From Planctomycetota bacterium (GTDB lineage Bacteria > Planctomycetota > Planctomycetia > Pirellulales > Pirellulaceae), in the NCBI GenBank assembly GCA_029259935.1, contig JAJDEH010000160.1, forward strand, positions 1-9,521: DNA of 9,521 nucleotides, written 5' to 3'. Below, in pieces: positions 1-6,407 of the stretch. The notes beneath the pieces are model-generated. The model was not told where the DNA came from, made no database searches, and saw only the letters and a program-made list of their open reading frames with translations. The translations under genes were made by a program, and so were the position numbers. The number at the start of each line of letters is the position of its first letter. Within the stretch, counting starts at the first letter, position 1.

Positions 1-112
1 GGCCGATGACGTGGAGCAGCGAAAAGTGAGCGCGAACGATATGCGCCGGCGGTGACATCTGCTGAGGAAGAATTCCAAAGTCGCGGAAGGGGTCTGGCTG
101 GGCCGGCATCAT
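1..112 (-). CDS. Partial CDS, N-terminus only, unknown function
   Basis: Reading leftwards from an ATG at 112-110 (a second ATG follows at 109-107), the frame is open for 37 codons to the window edge. It begins MMPAQPDPFRDFGILPQQ and continues through a segment ending FSLLHVIG. A purine-rich GGAGG lies at 114-118, which is only one base from the first ATG and four from the second, so the second ATG or a slightly different start is possible. The short piece is Pro-rich and then turns mildly hydrophobic, which could be the approach to a membrane segment. I do not recognise the family. The evidence is the ribosome binding site plus an open frame with sensible amino acid use; with only 37 residues visible, no function can be given. 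Confidence 0.5.
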   Translation of the reverse strand, partial: MMPAQPDPFRDFGILPQQMSPPAHIVRAHFSLLHVIG

Positions 113-183
113 TCCTCCAAGTCACGAGCATGCCTTGCTTGCAGAACGACCAAGCTAAGGATCGTTCGGGCAATTAGGGTCCC

Positions 184-244
184 ATTAGCCGGAATGCGTT
201 AGCGTCCGGTTCTGAAAAACCGTGGCTAACGCCCAACGGCTGAT
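184..244. repeat. Three-tier palindromic hairpin (REP-like element)
   Basis: Three nested stems share one axis. The outer stem is 184-191 with 237-244 (ATTAGCCG/CGGCTGAT, one G-U pair as RNA). The middle stem is 196-203 with 225-232 (GCGTTAGC/GCTAACGC, perfect 8 bp). The inner stem is 207-211 with 218-222 (CGGTT/AACCG), closing a 6-base loop. Small internal loops separate the stems (GAAT against CCAA, then GTC against TG). It is non-coding and has no T-run, so it is not a classical terminator. From memory, similar GCGTTAGC...GCTAACGC palindromes are scattered between genes in planctomycete genomes; this could not be checked here. Confidence 0.6.
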
Positions 245-402
245 CAAAACGCGACACTTGTTTCGCGAACGATCCTAACCTGCCCGGCGCTGCTGGGCAG
301 AGGAAACAGATTCTACCAAACCCCGCCCGGCAGTACCGGGTCAAGTTGATCGCGTTTCCGAGAACGGGGCGGTGAGTGGGCTTACCATTCTCAACACGCT
401 CG

Positions 403-648
403 TTACCGCTCATCGCTTTGTTCGCCCAAGGTTTTGGCATGTGGCGAGCTGCCTTCGACGATATGGGCGCGAGACGTTGAGAGCAACCAAAACGTGGATT
501 CGATGGTTGCCGCGATGAATACGGAGCCGAGGAGCGCGGAAGCACCAAGCCCATCCGGCATGTCTCGTATCAATCGTGACAAAGAGTCATCGTAGTTTAG
601 CACGATGATCATGGCCGCGCTGCCCATGGCGGCAAAGAAGTACGCCAC
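403..648 (-). CDS. Doubtful small membrane protein, possibly a 3' gene remnant
   Basis: A minus-strand frame gives up to 81 residues with two hydrophobic stretches, roughly residues 1-18 (ending AAMIIVLNY) and 34-56 (GLGASALLGSVFIAATIES and on), then a hydrophilic tail ending LGEQSDER. The composition looks like a real two-helix membrane protein or the last two helices of a longer one. Against it, the GTG at 648 and the ATG at 627 both lack a ribosome binding site, and an in-frame TGA lies just upstream at 670-672. It may be the decayed 3' end of an older gene. The family is not recognised. Confidence 0.3.
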   Translation of the reverse strand: MAYFFAAMGSAAMIIVLNYDDSLSRLIRDMPDGLGASALLGSVFIAATIESTFWLLSTSRAHIVEGSSPHAKTLGEQSDER

Positions 649-934
649 AGCATGACGACCGACGGGTGGTCACTCGGTTGACGGCATCCACCCGTGTCTG
701 CGATTGGGGCTAGCGCGTCGTCAATCCGGATAGTTAGGATCGTGTGCCACTGGCTCGACCCCCCATGATTTGATTCCAATCCGCCGAAAACTCTCGTGTC
801 TTTTCCGTTCCCCGACACCGATTGTCGAGTTCCGGACGTAAAATCAACTAGCACTTCAAAAACTGCACCATCGCCAGCGGCTACAATGAACGGATGCCAA
901 CATAATATGGGTGGCACTTTTAGTAGGACGGCCC

Positions 935-2383
935 ATGAGCGTCGACACACTGTTTCAATACCTGATCGGAAGTGAGTCGGCTATTCGCGCCGTTGCTGGC
1001 AATCCGTGGTCACTTGTCCTTGGATTGGTATTTGTTTTCACGACCGGCATCGCCCGCTCGTATCGGCGTTTTGATCTGCGGCGCCGGCCGATCATGCTGG
1101 CCGTGCCGATACTGGCATCAATGGCCGCCTCGGCCTGCCTCTTTGCCGTTGTTTGTGTGGTTTTCGTCATGCGCGGGGCATTTCCCGCGGCGTTAACTGG
1201 CTCGAACGCCAGCGGATGGCCTGCTTCCCTGGTCGCCGCCTATGGTGCGTTTCTGGGACTATTCTGGATGACCGCTCCGCTGGCTTGGGTGTACGGTATC
1301 CCTTTCGAGCGTTGGGTTGATCGGCTGGATGCTGCCAAGCTGCGGCTGCTGAGTCTGTTGTTGGTTTCCGTCTGGCGGATGCTGCTGCTTATGCGCGTGT
1401 TGCATGTGCTGCTAGGGTTTTCCGGCTGGGCAGCGGCGGTAATTGTCATGTGCTTTGGCGATGCGGTTGCACTGACCGCGATTTGGGTGCTGCGACGCCG
1501 CAATTCCAATGATGCGCCCGTGCCCGTCATCTTCGGTCAGATGGCAAGTATCTCGCCGACCAGTCGACCAGAAATTGCACTGCTAAACGGCGTAAACCGA
1601 TGTGTTTCAGTCATGGGAGCATGGACGCTCCCCCTGTGGCTGGCCGGCACCCTTGGCGTCGGGCTATTATCGACCGGATGGCGTTTGCTGCCCCAGATCG
1701 AAGGCGGTTTAGCTTCACCACCGATCGGTTTGTCGATCCTGGCCCTCGGCAGCCTGTTCGCCTGGTGTCTGATCGCGGTGGGGCCGCAAAGGAAGCAGCG
1801 GCGGGCGACACGCGTCAATGAACTGATGGCGGAAGGTAAGACGCAGCGCGCGTTGGACGAATTGTCCTCGCGATCCCAAACGGACTTTCCGCGTCAATGG
1901 CGGCCACCGCCCGGCGGCGACTTGTTCGCACCGGCATCACGCGAACTGCTATTGAACGTTGTCGCCGCGATGGCGCGACACCCGGTGCAACGTTGGGTGC
2001 GCGAGGAATACATGGCTCTGTTCAGAGAGTTCCTGGAGGCTCCTTTATGGTTTTGGTTTGATGACGCCGACCTGGAACGCGTAATTAAGGCGATTGAACC
2101 ATTGCCGGAAGCGGCGGCGTTGGCGGCCATCAGTTCGGCCAGCATCGAACAACTGGTCGACTCCGTCAGAGAGCTACGCTTTTCCTTTCCCGATGATGAT
2201 GATGATGATGAGCAGAATCAATCTGAAGGCGGCGAGCAAAGAGGGCATCCGTTTGGTGTCGAGGATCGCGGAATGTGGATGTTCAGCGAGCCCCCGTGGC
2301 CTAAGGACACGCCGGAACGACAGGCCTTGCTCGAGTCGCTCAAGACTCTTTCGGACTCCACCGCAAGCGACGACACAGAGTAA
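935..2383 (+). CDS. Polytopic membrane protein with cytoplasmic C-terminal tail, unknown function
   Basis: A 482-residue protein. I chose the ATG at 935 (MSVDTLFQYLIGSES) over the in-frame GTG at 911 because AGGA at 925-928 sits 6 bases upstream of it, while the GTG has nothing comparable. Hydrophobic segments lie near residues 25-41, 53-79, 98-120, 137-162, 165-187, 226-249 and 264-283, so about seven helices. A basic stretch after the last one (PQRKQRRATR) suggests an inside-facing tail. The tail (about 285-482) has helical pieces, six consecutive Asp at 420-425 and a disordered, acidic end. The opening pattern (short amphipathic lead, first helix, then ARSYRRFDLRRRP before helix two) resembles an uncharacterised membrane family I associate with planctomycetes. 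No catalytic motif was found and no function is proposed. The 3' 166 bp are antisense to the convergent TPR frame. Confidence 0.85.
   Translation: MSVDTLFQYLIGSESAIRAVAGNPWSLVLGLVFVFTTGIARSYRRFDLRRRPIMLAVPILASMAASACLFAVVCVVFVMRGAFPAALTGSNASGWPASLVAAYGAFLGLFWMTAPLAWVYGIPFERWVDRLDAAKLRLLSLLLVSVWRMLLLMRVLHVLLGFSGWAAAVIVMCFGDAVALTAIWVLRRRNSNDAPVPVIFGQMASISPTSRPEIALLNGVNRCVSVMGAWTLPLWLAGTLGVGLLSTGWRLLPQIEGGLASPPIGLSILALGSLFAWCLIAVGPQRKQRRATRVNELMAEGKTQRALDELSSRSQTDFPRQWRPPPGGDLFAPASRELLLNVVAAMARHPVQRWVREEYMALFREFLEAPLWFWFDDADLERVIKAIEPLPEAAALAAISSASIEQLVDSVRELRFSFPDDDDDDEQNQSEGGEQRGHPFGVEDRGMWMFSEPPWPKDTPERQALLESLKTLSDSTASDDTE
2192..2209 (+). repeat. GAT trinucleotide microsatellite, six units
   Basis: Six exact GAT codons in frame with the membrane protein, giving Asp 420-425 followed by Glu. 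Slippage in units of three would change only the length of the acidic run, not the frame. Confidence 0.9.
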
Positions 2384-3207
2384 CGCGTGCCCGATGCGCC
2401 AGGATAAGCTGGATTGGGGTTAGGGATGGCGTGATGGAGAGGAAAACTAATCGTCGATGAGATCCTGCCAATGTCCCTTTCGTGATGGACTCTTGCTGCC
2501 AGATCGGCGATTCGCTCGTCTACCGCCATCTTCTGGCTAGCCCACGCGTTGCCACACATGGCACTGTGCGGATATTCGTCTCGTGAGGCGATGGCAAATT
2601 GATGGGCAGATTGAATGTTTCCGAGCGATTCGTAGCATTCCGAGATGATGCCGCTAGCGTCGTGCCAGTCGTTGTTCCACGATCGCAGGTAGACTTCCAT
2701 CGGATCAAGCCCGTCTTCCCACCGAGATTTGTTACGCTCGCCGAAATTTCTGCTTTCTAGCAATTTAGTCAGGACAGTGATGGCTTCCGCAAATTCCCCT
2801 CGACGTTGCAGAGCTCGACCAGAATTTAGGACCGCCATATTCCATGCTGGCGTGTTGTCGTCGCCGTTGATGATTTGTTGCCAAACAAACAACGCGTCAT
2901 CAAGACGACCCGCACGGTACTGCTTATTGCCGCGCCGCAGCAGTTTGATTCTCGGAGTCGTGCCATTCTCGTCGCTGTCAGAAAATAGCGGATCACCGAG
3001 CAGGAAGTCTCGGTGATAGACAATGACTGGAGGCGTCGCCGCCGATTTCGGTGGTGGTGCATCCAGCCACTCCGAGACGGTGCGCACCGCGACCGGGCCG
3101 ACTGTCGCGGAAAGAACGCCAACCAAAACCGCGCTGACAAGAAATGTCCGCAAGTTGAACTGACACCACGGCCGATTTGGATTCGGTGTTTTGCGTTTCA
3201 GGTTCAT
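2218..3207 (-). CDS. Membrane-anchored TPR-like protein with an antisense-overlapping tail
   Basis: From the ATG at 3207 the frame gives 329 residues; an in-frame TTG at 3237 would add ten. Residues 14-20 read WCQFNLR, followed by a hydrophobic helix (about 21-42). This 'W.QF.LRT' box before an anchor helix is a signature I associate with planctomycete proteins. A Pro-rich linker follows. Residues 88-150 look like TPR helices (GNKQYRAGRLDDALFVWQQ, then GRALQRRGEFAEAITVLTK), and 183-212 form another helical pair (ECYESLGNIQSAHQFAIAS). TPRs usually mediate protein-protein contacts. From about residue 275 the frame runs antisense through the 3' end of the convergent membrane gene, and the composition becomes Ser/Pro-rich and unlike a domain. 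The natural C-terminus may be nearer residue 250, with a frame change before a TAG at 2447-2449. Confidence 0.75.
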   Translation of the reverse strand: MNLKRKTPNPNRPWCQFNLRTFLVSAVLVGVLSATVGPVAVRTVSEWLDAPPPKSAATPPVIVYHRDFLLGDPLFSDSDENGTTPRIKLLRRGNKQYRAGRLDDALFVWQQIINGDDNTPAWNMAVLNSGRALQRRGEFAEAITVLTKLLESRNFGERNKSRWEDGLDPMEVYLRSWNNDWHDASGIISECYESLGNIQSAHQFAIASRDEYPHSAMCGNAWASQKMAVDERIADLAARVHHERDIGRISSTISFPLHHAIPNPNPAYPGASGTRYSVSSLAVESERVLSDSSKACRSGVSLGHGGSLNIHIPRSSTPNGCPLCSPPSD

Positions 3208-3230
3208 CGAAGAGTTCTTCTCAATCTCGT

Positions 3231-3313
3231 TAAACAAGACACAAACGGTTCCTGGTACGTTCCTGGTGCGTGTTCATCCCGTCAAACTTGTTCATCCTGT
3301 CTCAAGAAAAAGG
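3231..3313. repeat. TTGTTCATCCTGT-type intergenic repeat, copy A
   Basis: Its right part contains CTTGTTCATCCTGTCTCAA at 3287-3305, an exact 19-base match to 6327-6345, followed in both copies by an A-rich run ending in AGG. The left part (AAACAAGAC..., GGTTCCTGG, GTGCGTGTTCATC) matches copy B more loosely, and copy A is less symmetrical. It lies directly upstream of the TPR start, so it may fall in that gene's 5' leader. Confidence 0.7.
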
Positions 3314-3432
3314 TCATTGGAGCCGCGCTGGCCAAATGCCCGCCTTGCCAAATTGCGGTTATTGGGGATTTCCTCGCGGATGCATGATGGCGGGCTCCAA
3401 GAGTCTTCATTTAGGCGAAGGCTGTTCGGCTT

Positions 3433-3492
3433 GGCTTGATCCCCCGTGCAGCCAATTCCCAAGTGCAACTAGATTATAGCGTCCCCTTTCGT
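3433..3492. repeat. Second shared element, copy A (direct repeat)
   Basis: Starts GGCTTGAT and contains GTGCAGCCAATTCCCAAGTG. Bases 3446-3471 match 6185-6210 at 22 of 26 positions in the same orientation, and weaker similarity (CCCCTTT, TCG) runs on to about 3492. The partner copy lies directly after the LRR remnant, so the pair brackets the WD40/LRR locus. Confidence 0.6.
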
Positions 3493-3708
3493 GACCCGCC
3501 TTTCGTCACTCCGTGCGAGTGGGTACAGAGTGTTCGATTCCGCCCTACGCAGTTGGCCAAACGAGCCGTACAGCAAGACACGGGCTTGTATTTGGAGGCT
3601 CCGCCCTGTTGAACATGCAGCACTGAATCAGGTGGCCCGTTGAAGGATCAATTGCTAGACAGCCCAACAGCGGTAAAAGCGTGTGAACTGACAGAGCGGA
3701 TATTGCCG

Positions 3709-3738
3709 TTGCTGCTTTGAATCTGAAAGTCGTAAAAT
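3709..3738 (+). promoter_or_regulatory. Candidate sigma70-like promoter for the WD40 gene
   Basis: TTGCTG at 3709-3714 and TAAAAT at 3733-3738 are 18 bases apart, about 65 bases upstream of the WD40 ATG. The match is modest and the call rests on spacing and position only. Confidence 0.3.
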
Positions 3739-3785
3739 GCGTTGCTCGACGCGGAGGACTCCAGCTCACACAGCCACGTCAATTC

Positions 3786-3791
3786 AGGAGG
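3786..3791 (+). promoter_or_regulatory. Ribosome binding site AGGAGG of the WD40 gene
   Basis: A perfect AGGAGG, 11 bases before the ATG at 3803. The spacing is slightly long. It decides for MKVHSLVV as the start over an upstream in-frame ATG at 3737, which has no such site and would bury the signal peptide. Confidence 0.75.
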
Positions 3792-3802
3792 TTCGATCGA
3801 CC

Positions 3803-5920
3803 ATGAAGGTTCACTCCCTAGTCGTGCCGATGCTTGGCTTGGTTGGGGCAACGTTGCTCACGGCAGCAGGTGTAGCGGAAACCACGGAGATCGTGCTGCA
3901 AATCTCTCACCCCAACATCGAGTCGGCTGACATTACGCAGGATGGGAAACTCCTTGCAACAGGCGGGGGGGACGGAGATGTCGTCATTTGGGAGATCGAG
4001 ACGAGCCGACGATTGCGTTTGCTCAGAGGCCATAAGAAGCCGATTGGCACCGTGACGTTTAGCCCCGACCGCCGCCGTCTGCTTTCAATTGCCCAAGAAA
4101 GCATCGGCCGTGAGAGATCCGTCTTGTTGACACATCATCCCGCCGTAGTTTGGGATGTGGTTACGGGTGAAGTTCTGCAAACGATTGATCCGGGCCCCGA
4201 TGGGTTTACTGCGGCAGCATTTCATCCCGACGGGAATCATGTGCTTGCCGGGGAGCCGTCGGGTCGAGTAAGACTTTGGAATGTGAACAGTGGCAAAGCG
4301 ATTCGATCCTTCGAGGCGCATAGCGAGGCAGAGATTTCGAGCGTCTGCATAGGCAATGACGGCAGGTATGCGGTCTCTGCGTCGTACGACGGAAAGGCGA
4401 TTTGGTGGGACCTTGAATCCGGCAAAGCATTAAATACATACGATTGCTATACGTGCGCTGCTATCGATGCCAACGCCGAAACAGTTCTCACCGATACTCC
4501 CAACATTGCGGTCGTGCGGAACGCCGACATGGGAAACAAGCTCCAGCAAATTGTTACCGATGGTTCTATTCTGCAACTAGCTCTCAGCCCTAATGGGAAG
4601 CAAGTGATTCTGGAGGAAATGTTGTCAGGTGTCCGCCCGCCTTTTCGAGCTAAAGTCTATGCCGTCGAGTCGGGGAAGTTGCGAGGAGAAATCCGCACGG
4701 GGTGGGGCATCGAAATGATCAAATTCGTCAATGGCCGGCCGCTCGTTTTGACCGGTGACTCGAAGCTGATGGACGTTGAAAGTGCTAAGACCGTGTGCGA
4801 CTTGGGAATCATGAAGGCCTGTGGTAGTTTCCCCGTCACTTTCAGCCCAGATTCGACCCAATTTGTAACCGCAAATTTTTTTTGGGACGTCAGTTCTGGC
4901 ATAGCGCGACACCCCCTTCCACACAGAATACGGCCTTTGGCGATCAGCCCCGACAATAAATTCCTACTAGGGTGTGGCGCACAAGCCGGACTTTGGAAAA
5001 TCTCAACCGGCAAATGCGTTCACCGCTATTCTGGCCACAAGAAAGCCGTTTCTTGTGGCGACTTCAGTCCTGATGGGAAGTTAGCATTGTCAGGCTCGTG
5101 GGATGGAACAGTTCGCATCTGGGAGAGGGCGACGGGCGCGCTCCGGACAGTGCTTAGCGAGCAGGAGAGAGAAACATCTATTGCCCGTGGCGTGCGGTTA
5201 GGAAGAATTCGAGTCGACTATGAATACGAACGATTGGAAAAGCCGGAGGTTGAGTTTTGCCGTTTTTCTCACGACAGCAAACGCGTTATCACTGGATCGA
5301 ATGAGGCCATTACGATTTGGGATGTGTCCGGCAAGAAAATCAAATCACTAGAGATTAACCATGACGTTTCAATGCTCGCGCCAAACGTAGCGGGAGTAGC
5401 CTTTCGTGATGACGGCCAGCAAGTGCTCGCCGGCTATCACAATGGAACCATCTACATATGGTCTGCGAAAACCTACGAACACGTTGCAACATTGAAGGCT
5501 ACCGGCTGGCGACTCTTCTTCGTCGACTTTCTCCCCGGCGGTAAACAAATCATCACCGGTTGCTGGGACGGCACTGCGACCGTGTGGGACCTGACGACGA
5601 AAATACCAGTTCGCACGATCAAGCAGGTTTCACTTTCGTCGATGTCCATTAGCGCGGACGGTCAAAGGCTGTTGACCGGATCGTCTAAAGGCCCCGCCAC
5701 GATGTGGAACTTGAAGGCGGGCGAACGGCTCGTCGATTTCTATTCATTCAATTGGGGCAAGGAGTGGCTTGCGATCACGCCACACGGCTATTACGATGGC
5801 TCGCCCGCTGCGCGAAAGATCGTTATGCGACGCAAACGTAAAGCGTTGCTCGAGCTGGAGGCGTGCCCCGATCTTCATCGCCCCGATTTCGTCGCTGCCG
5901 CACTTCGACAGGCTAAGTGA
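3803..5920 (+). CDS. Exported WD40 beta-propeller protein with C-terminal GYYDGS module
   Basis: A 705-residue protein. Residues 1-25 form a signal peptide (hydrophobic core LVVPMLGLVGATLLTAA, likely cleavage after GVA), so the protein probably acts outside the cytoplasmic membrane. The rest is WD40-type repeats. At least twelve blade ends can be read, including DVVIWEIETS, AVVWDVVTG, RVRLWNVNSG, KAIWWDLESG, AGLWKISTG, TVRIWERATG, AITIWDVSG, TIYIWSAKT, TATVWDLTT and TMWNLKAG, and 'FSPDGK'-type turns precede many of them. The count fits two seven-bladed propellers with some degenerate blades around residues 210-330. Residues 646-705 form a tail with WLAITPHGYYDGSPAARK and HRPDFVAAAL; this motif follows WD40 propellers in other planctomycete proteins I recall, sometimes ahead of a caspase-like domain that is absent here. 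WD40 propellers are binding scaffolds and no enzyme activity is expected. A G7 tract (3965-3971) and a T8 tract (4876-4883) lie inside the gene, with the frame intact. Confidence 0.92.
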   Translation: MKVHSLVVPMLGLVGATLLTAAGVAETTEIVLQISHPNIESADITQDGKLLATGGGDGDVVIWEIETSRRLRLLRGHKKPIGTVTFSPDRRRLLSIAQESIGRERSVLLTHHPAVVWDVVTGEVLQTIDPGPDGFTAAAFHPDGNHVLAGEPSGRVRLWNVNSGKAIRSFEAHSEAEISSVCIGNDGRYAVSASYDGKAIWWDLESGKALNTYDCYTCAAIDANAETVLTDTPNIAVVRNADMGNKLQQIVTDGSILQLALSPNGKQVILEEMLSGVRPPFRAKVYAVESGKLRGEIRTGWGIEMIKFVNGRPLVLTGDSKLMDVESAKTVCDLGIMKACGSFPVTFSPDSTQFVTANFFWDVSSGIARHPLPHRIRPLAISPDNKFLLGCGAQAGLWKISTGKCVHRYSGHKKAVSCGDFSPDGKLALSGSWDGTVRIWERATGALRTVLSEQERETSIARGVRLGRIRVDYEYERLEKPEVEFCRFSHDSKRVITGSNEAITIWDVSGKKIKSLEINHDVSMLAPNVAGVAFRDDGQQVLAGYHNGTIYIWSAKTYEHVATLKATGWRLFFVDFLPGGKQIITGCWDGTATVWDLTTKIPVRTIKQVSLSSMSISADGQRLLTGSSKGPATMWNLKAGERLVDFYSFNWGKEWLAITPHGYYDGSPAARKIVMRRKRKALLELEACPDLHRPDFVAAALRQAK

Positions 5921-6180
5921 TGTCGCGGACGTCGGGCCCCTTGCTGGGCTGGAATGTCTTGAAGCTCTCGAACTGTCAGAAACCAAGGTTCGGGACCTAT
6001 AGACCTCTCAAAGGGCTTAGAAATCTTCGGAAGCTGTCTATCCCATGGACCAAACCTTCAAGAATCTCCGACCTTGAAAGCATTAAGAATCGTCGGGTCT
6101 TGAGATTGGCGAACGTTGCAGTGTCGGAAGAGGAGAAGACGCTTCTCCAACGTACTCTGCCACAGTGCGGCGCGGCTTGA
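5904..6180 (+). pseudogene. Leucine-rich repeat gene remnant, frame broken
   Basis: In a frame different from the WD40 gene, 5904-5999 encodes LSDVADVGPLAGLECLEALE then LSETKVRDL, a textbook LRR unit, before a TAG at 6000-6002. One base on (6001 onward, +1 frame) it resumes as RPLKGLRNLRKLSIPW and continues to VSEEEKTLLQRTLPQC, which is how LRR domains of this type commonly end (SEEE..LQ..LP.C). Dropping a single base near 6000 joins the two halves as KVRDLRPLKGLRNL. The 5' end overlaps the last 17 bases of the WD40 gene, and no start codon or ribosome binding site serves the LRR part. It is therefore either the 3' end of a truncated LRR gene or a C-terminal extension of the WD40 gene lost by frameshift. 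Confidence 0.7.
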
Positions 6181-6232
6181 TGCGGTGCAGCCAATGCCCA
6201 AATGCGACCAAATCATGGGTCACCCCTTTTCG
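6174..6232. repeat. Second shared element, copy B (direct repeat)
   Basis: GGCTTGAT at 6174-6181 overlaps the LRR stop codon, and GTGCAGCCAATGCCCAAATG follows at 6185. It matches copy A (3433-3492) in the same orientation, 22 of 26 in the core, then more weakly. Function unknown. Confidence 0.6.
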
Positions 6233-6264
6233 CTTTCCGTTGTCGATTCGGCTTCGGGGTTTGC

Positions 6265-6345
6265 GACATGATGTACAAGATGGACAAGATAAGCGGCTGT
6301 TCCTGCTGCGTGCCCATCCTGTTCATCTTGTTCATCCTGTCTCAA
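6265..6345. repeat. TTGTTCATCCTGT-type palindromic repeat, copy B
   Basis: Left arm 6265-6291 (GACATGATGTACAAGATGG and on) and right arm 6315-6341 are imperfect inverted repeats, about 22 of 27 positions complementary, with several of the exceptions allowing G-U pairing in RNA. The loop is 23 bases. The right arm holds CTTGTTCATCCTGTCTCAA, identical to copy A at 3287-3305, and an A-run follows. Read on the plus strand the hairpin ends in A rather than T, so it is not a plus-strand terminator. The short frames it produces (FILFIL and QDEQDEQD) are artefacts of the repeat. Confidence 0.7.
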
Positions 6346-6407
6346 AAAAGGAACGAAAATGGCGGATGGAACGGCCGCGCTATCGCGAATGAAATGGCCG
6401 TGAATGA

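Larger units (their letters stand above)
113..934. other. Long mostly non-coding interval with hairpins
   Basis: About 820 bases between two gene starts with no convincing full gene. It holds the strong hairpin at 184-244, a smaller hairpin at 280-300 (CTGCCC/GGGCAG, 9-base loop), another at 326-340 (CCCGG/CCGGG, 5-base loop), and one doubtful minus-strand ORF at 403-648. Bases 901-906 read CATAAT and could be a -10 box for the gene starting at 935, but no good -35 partner is visible. Confidence 0.5.
3208..3802. other. Non-coding interval before the WD40 gene
   Basis: About 595 bases between the divergent TPR and WD40 starts. It holds the A copies of two repeat elements (3231-3313 and 3433-3492) and a weak promoter candidate (3709-3738). 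The short frames that cross it have no ribosome binding sites or domain-like content. Confidence 0.6.

Noticed and set aside
174..554. A 126-codon minus-strand frame
   Set aside because: It reads through the 184-244 hairpin and has an unstructured, Arg/Pro/Ser-rich composition; likely chance.
609..950. A 113-codon minus-strand frame upstream of the seven-helix protein
   Set aside because: No ribosome binding site, no domain-like pattern, and it overlaps both the start of the plus-strand gene and a better membrane-like frame.
3737..3802. Earlier ATG for the WD40 protein at 3737
   Set aside because: No ribosome binding site, and it overlaps the candidate -10 box; the ATG at 3803 has AGGAGG and begins a signal peptide.
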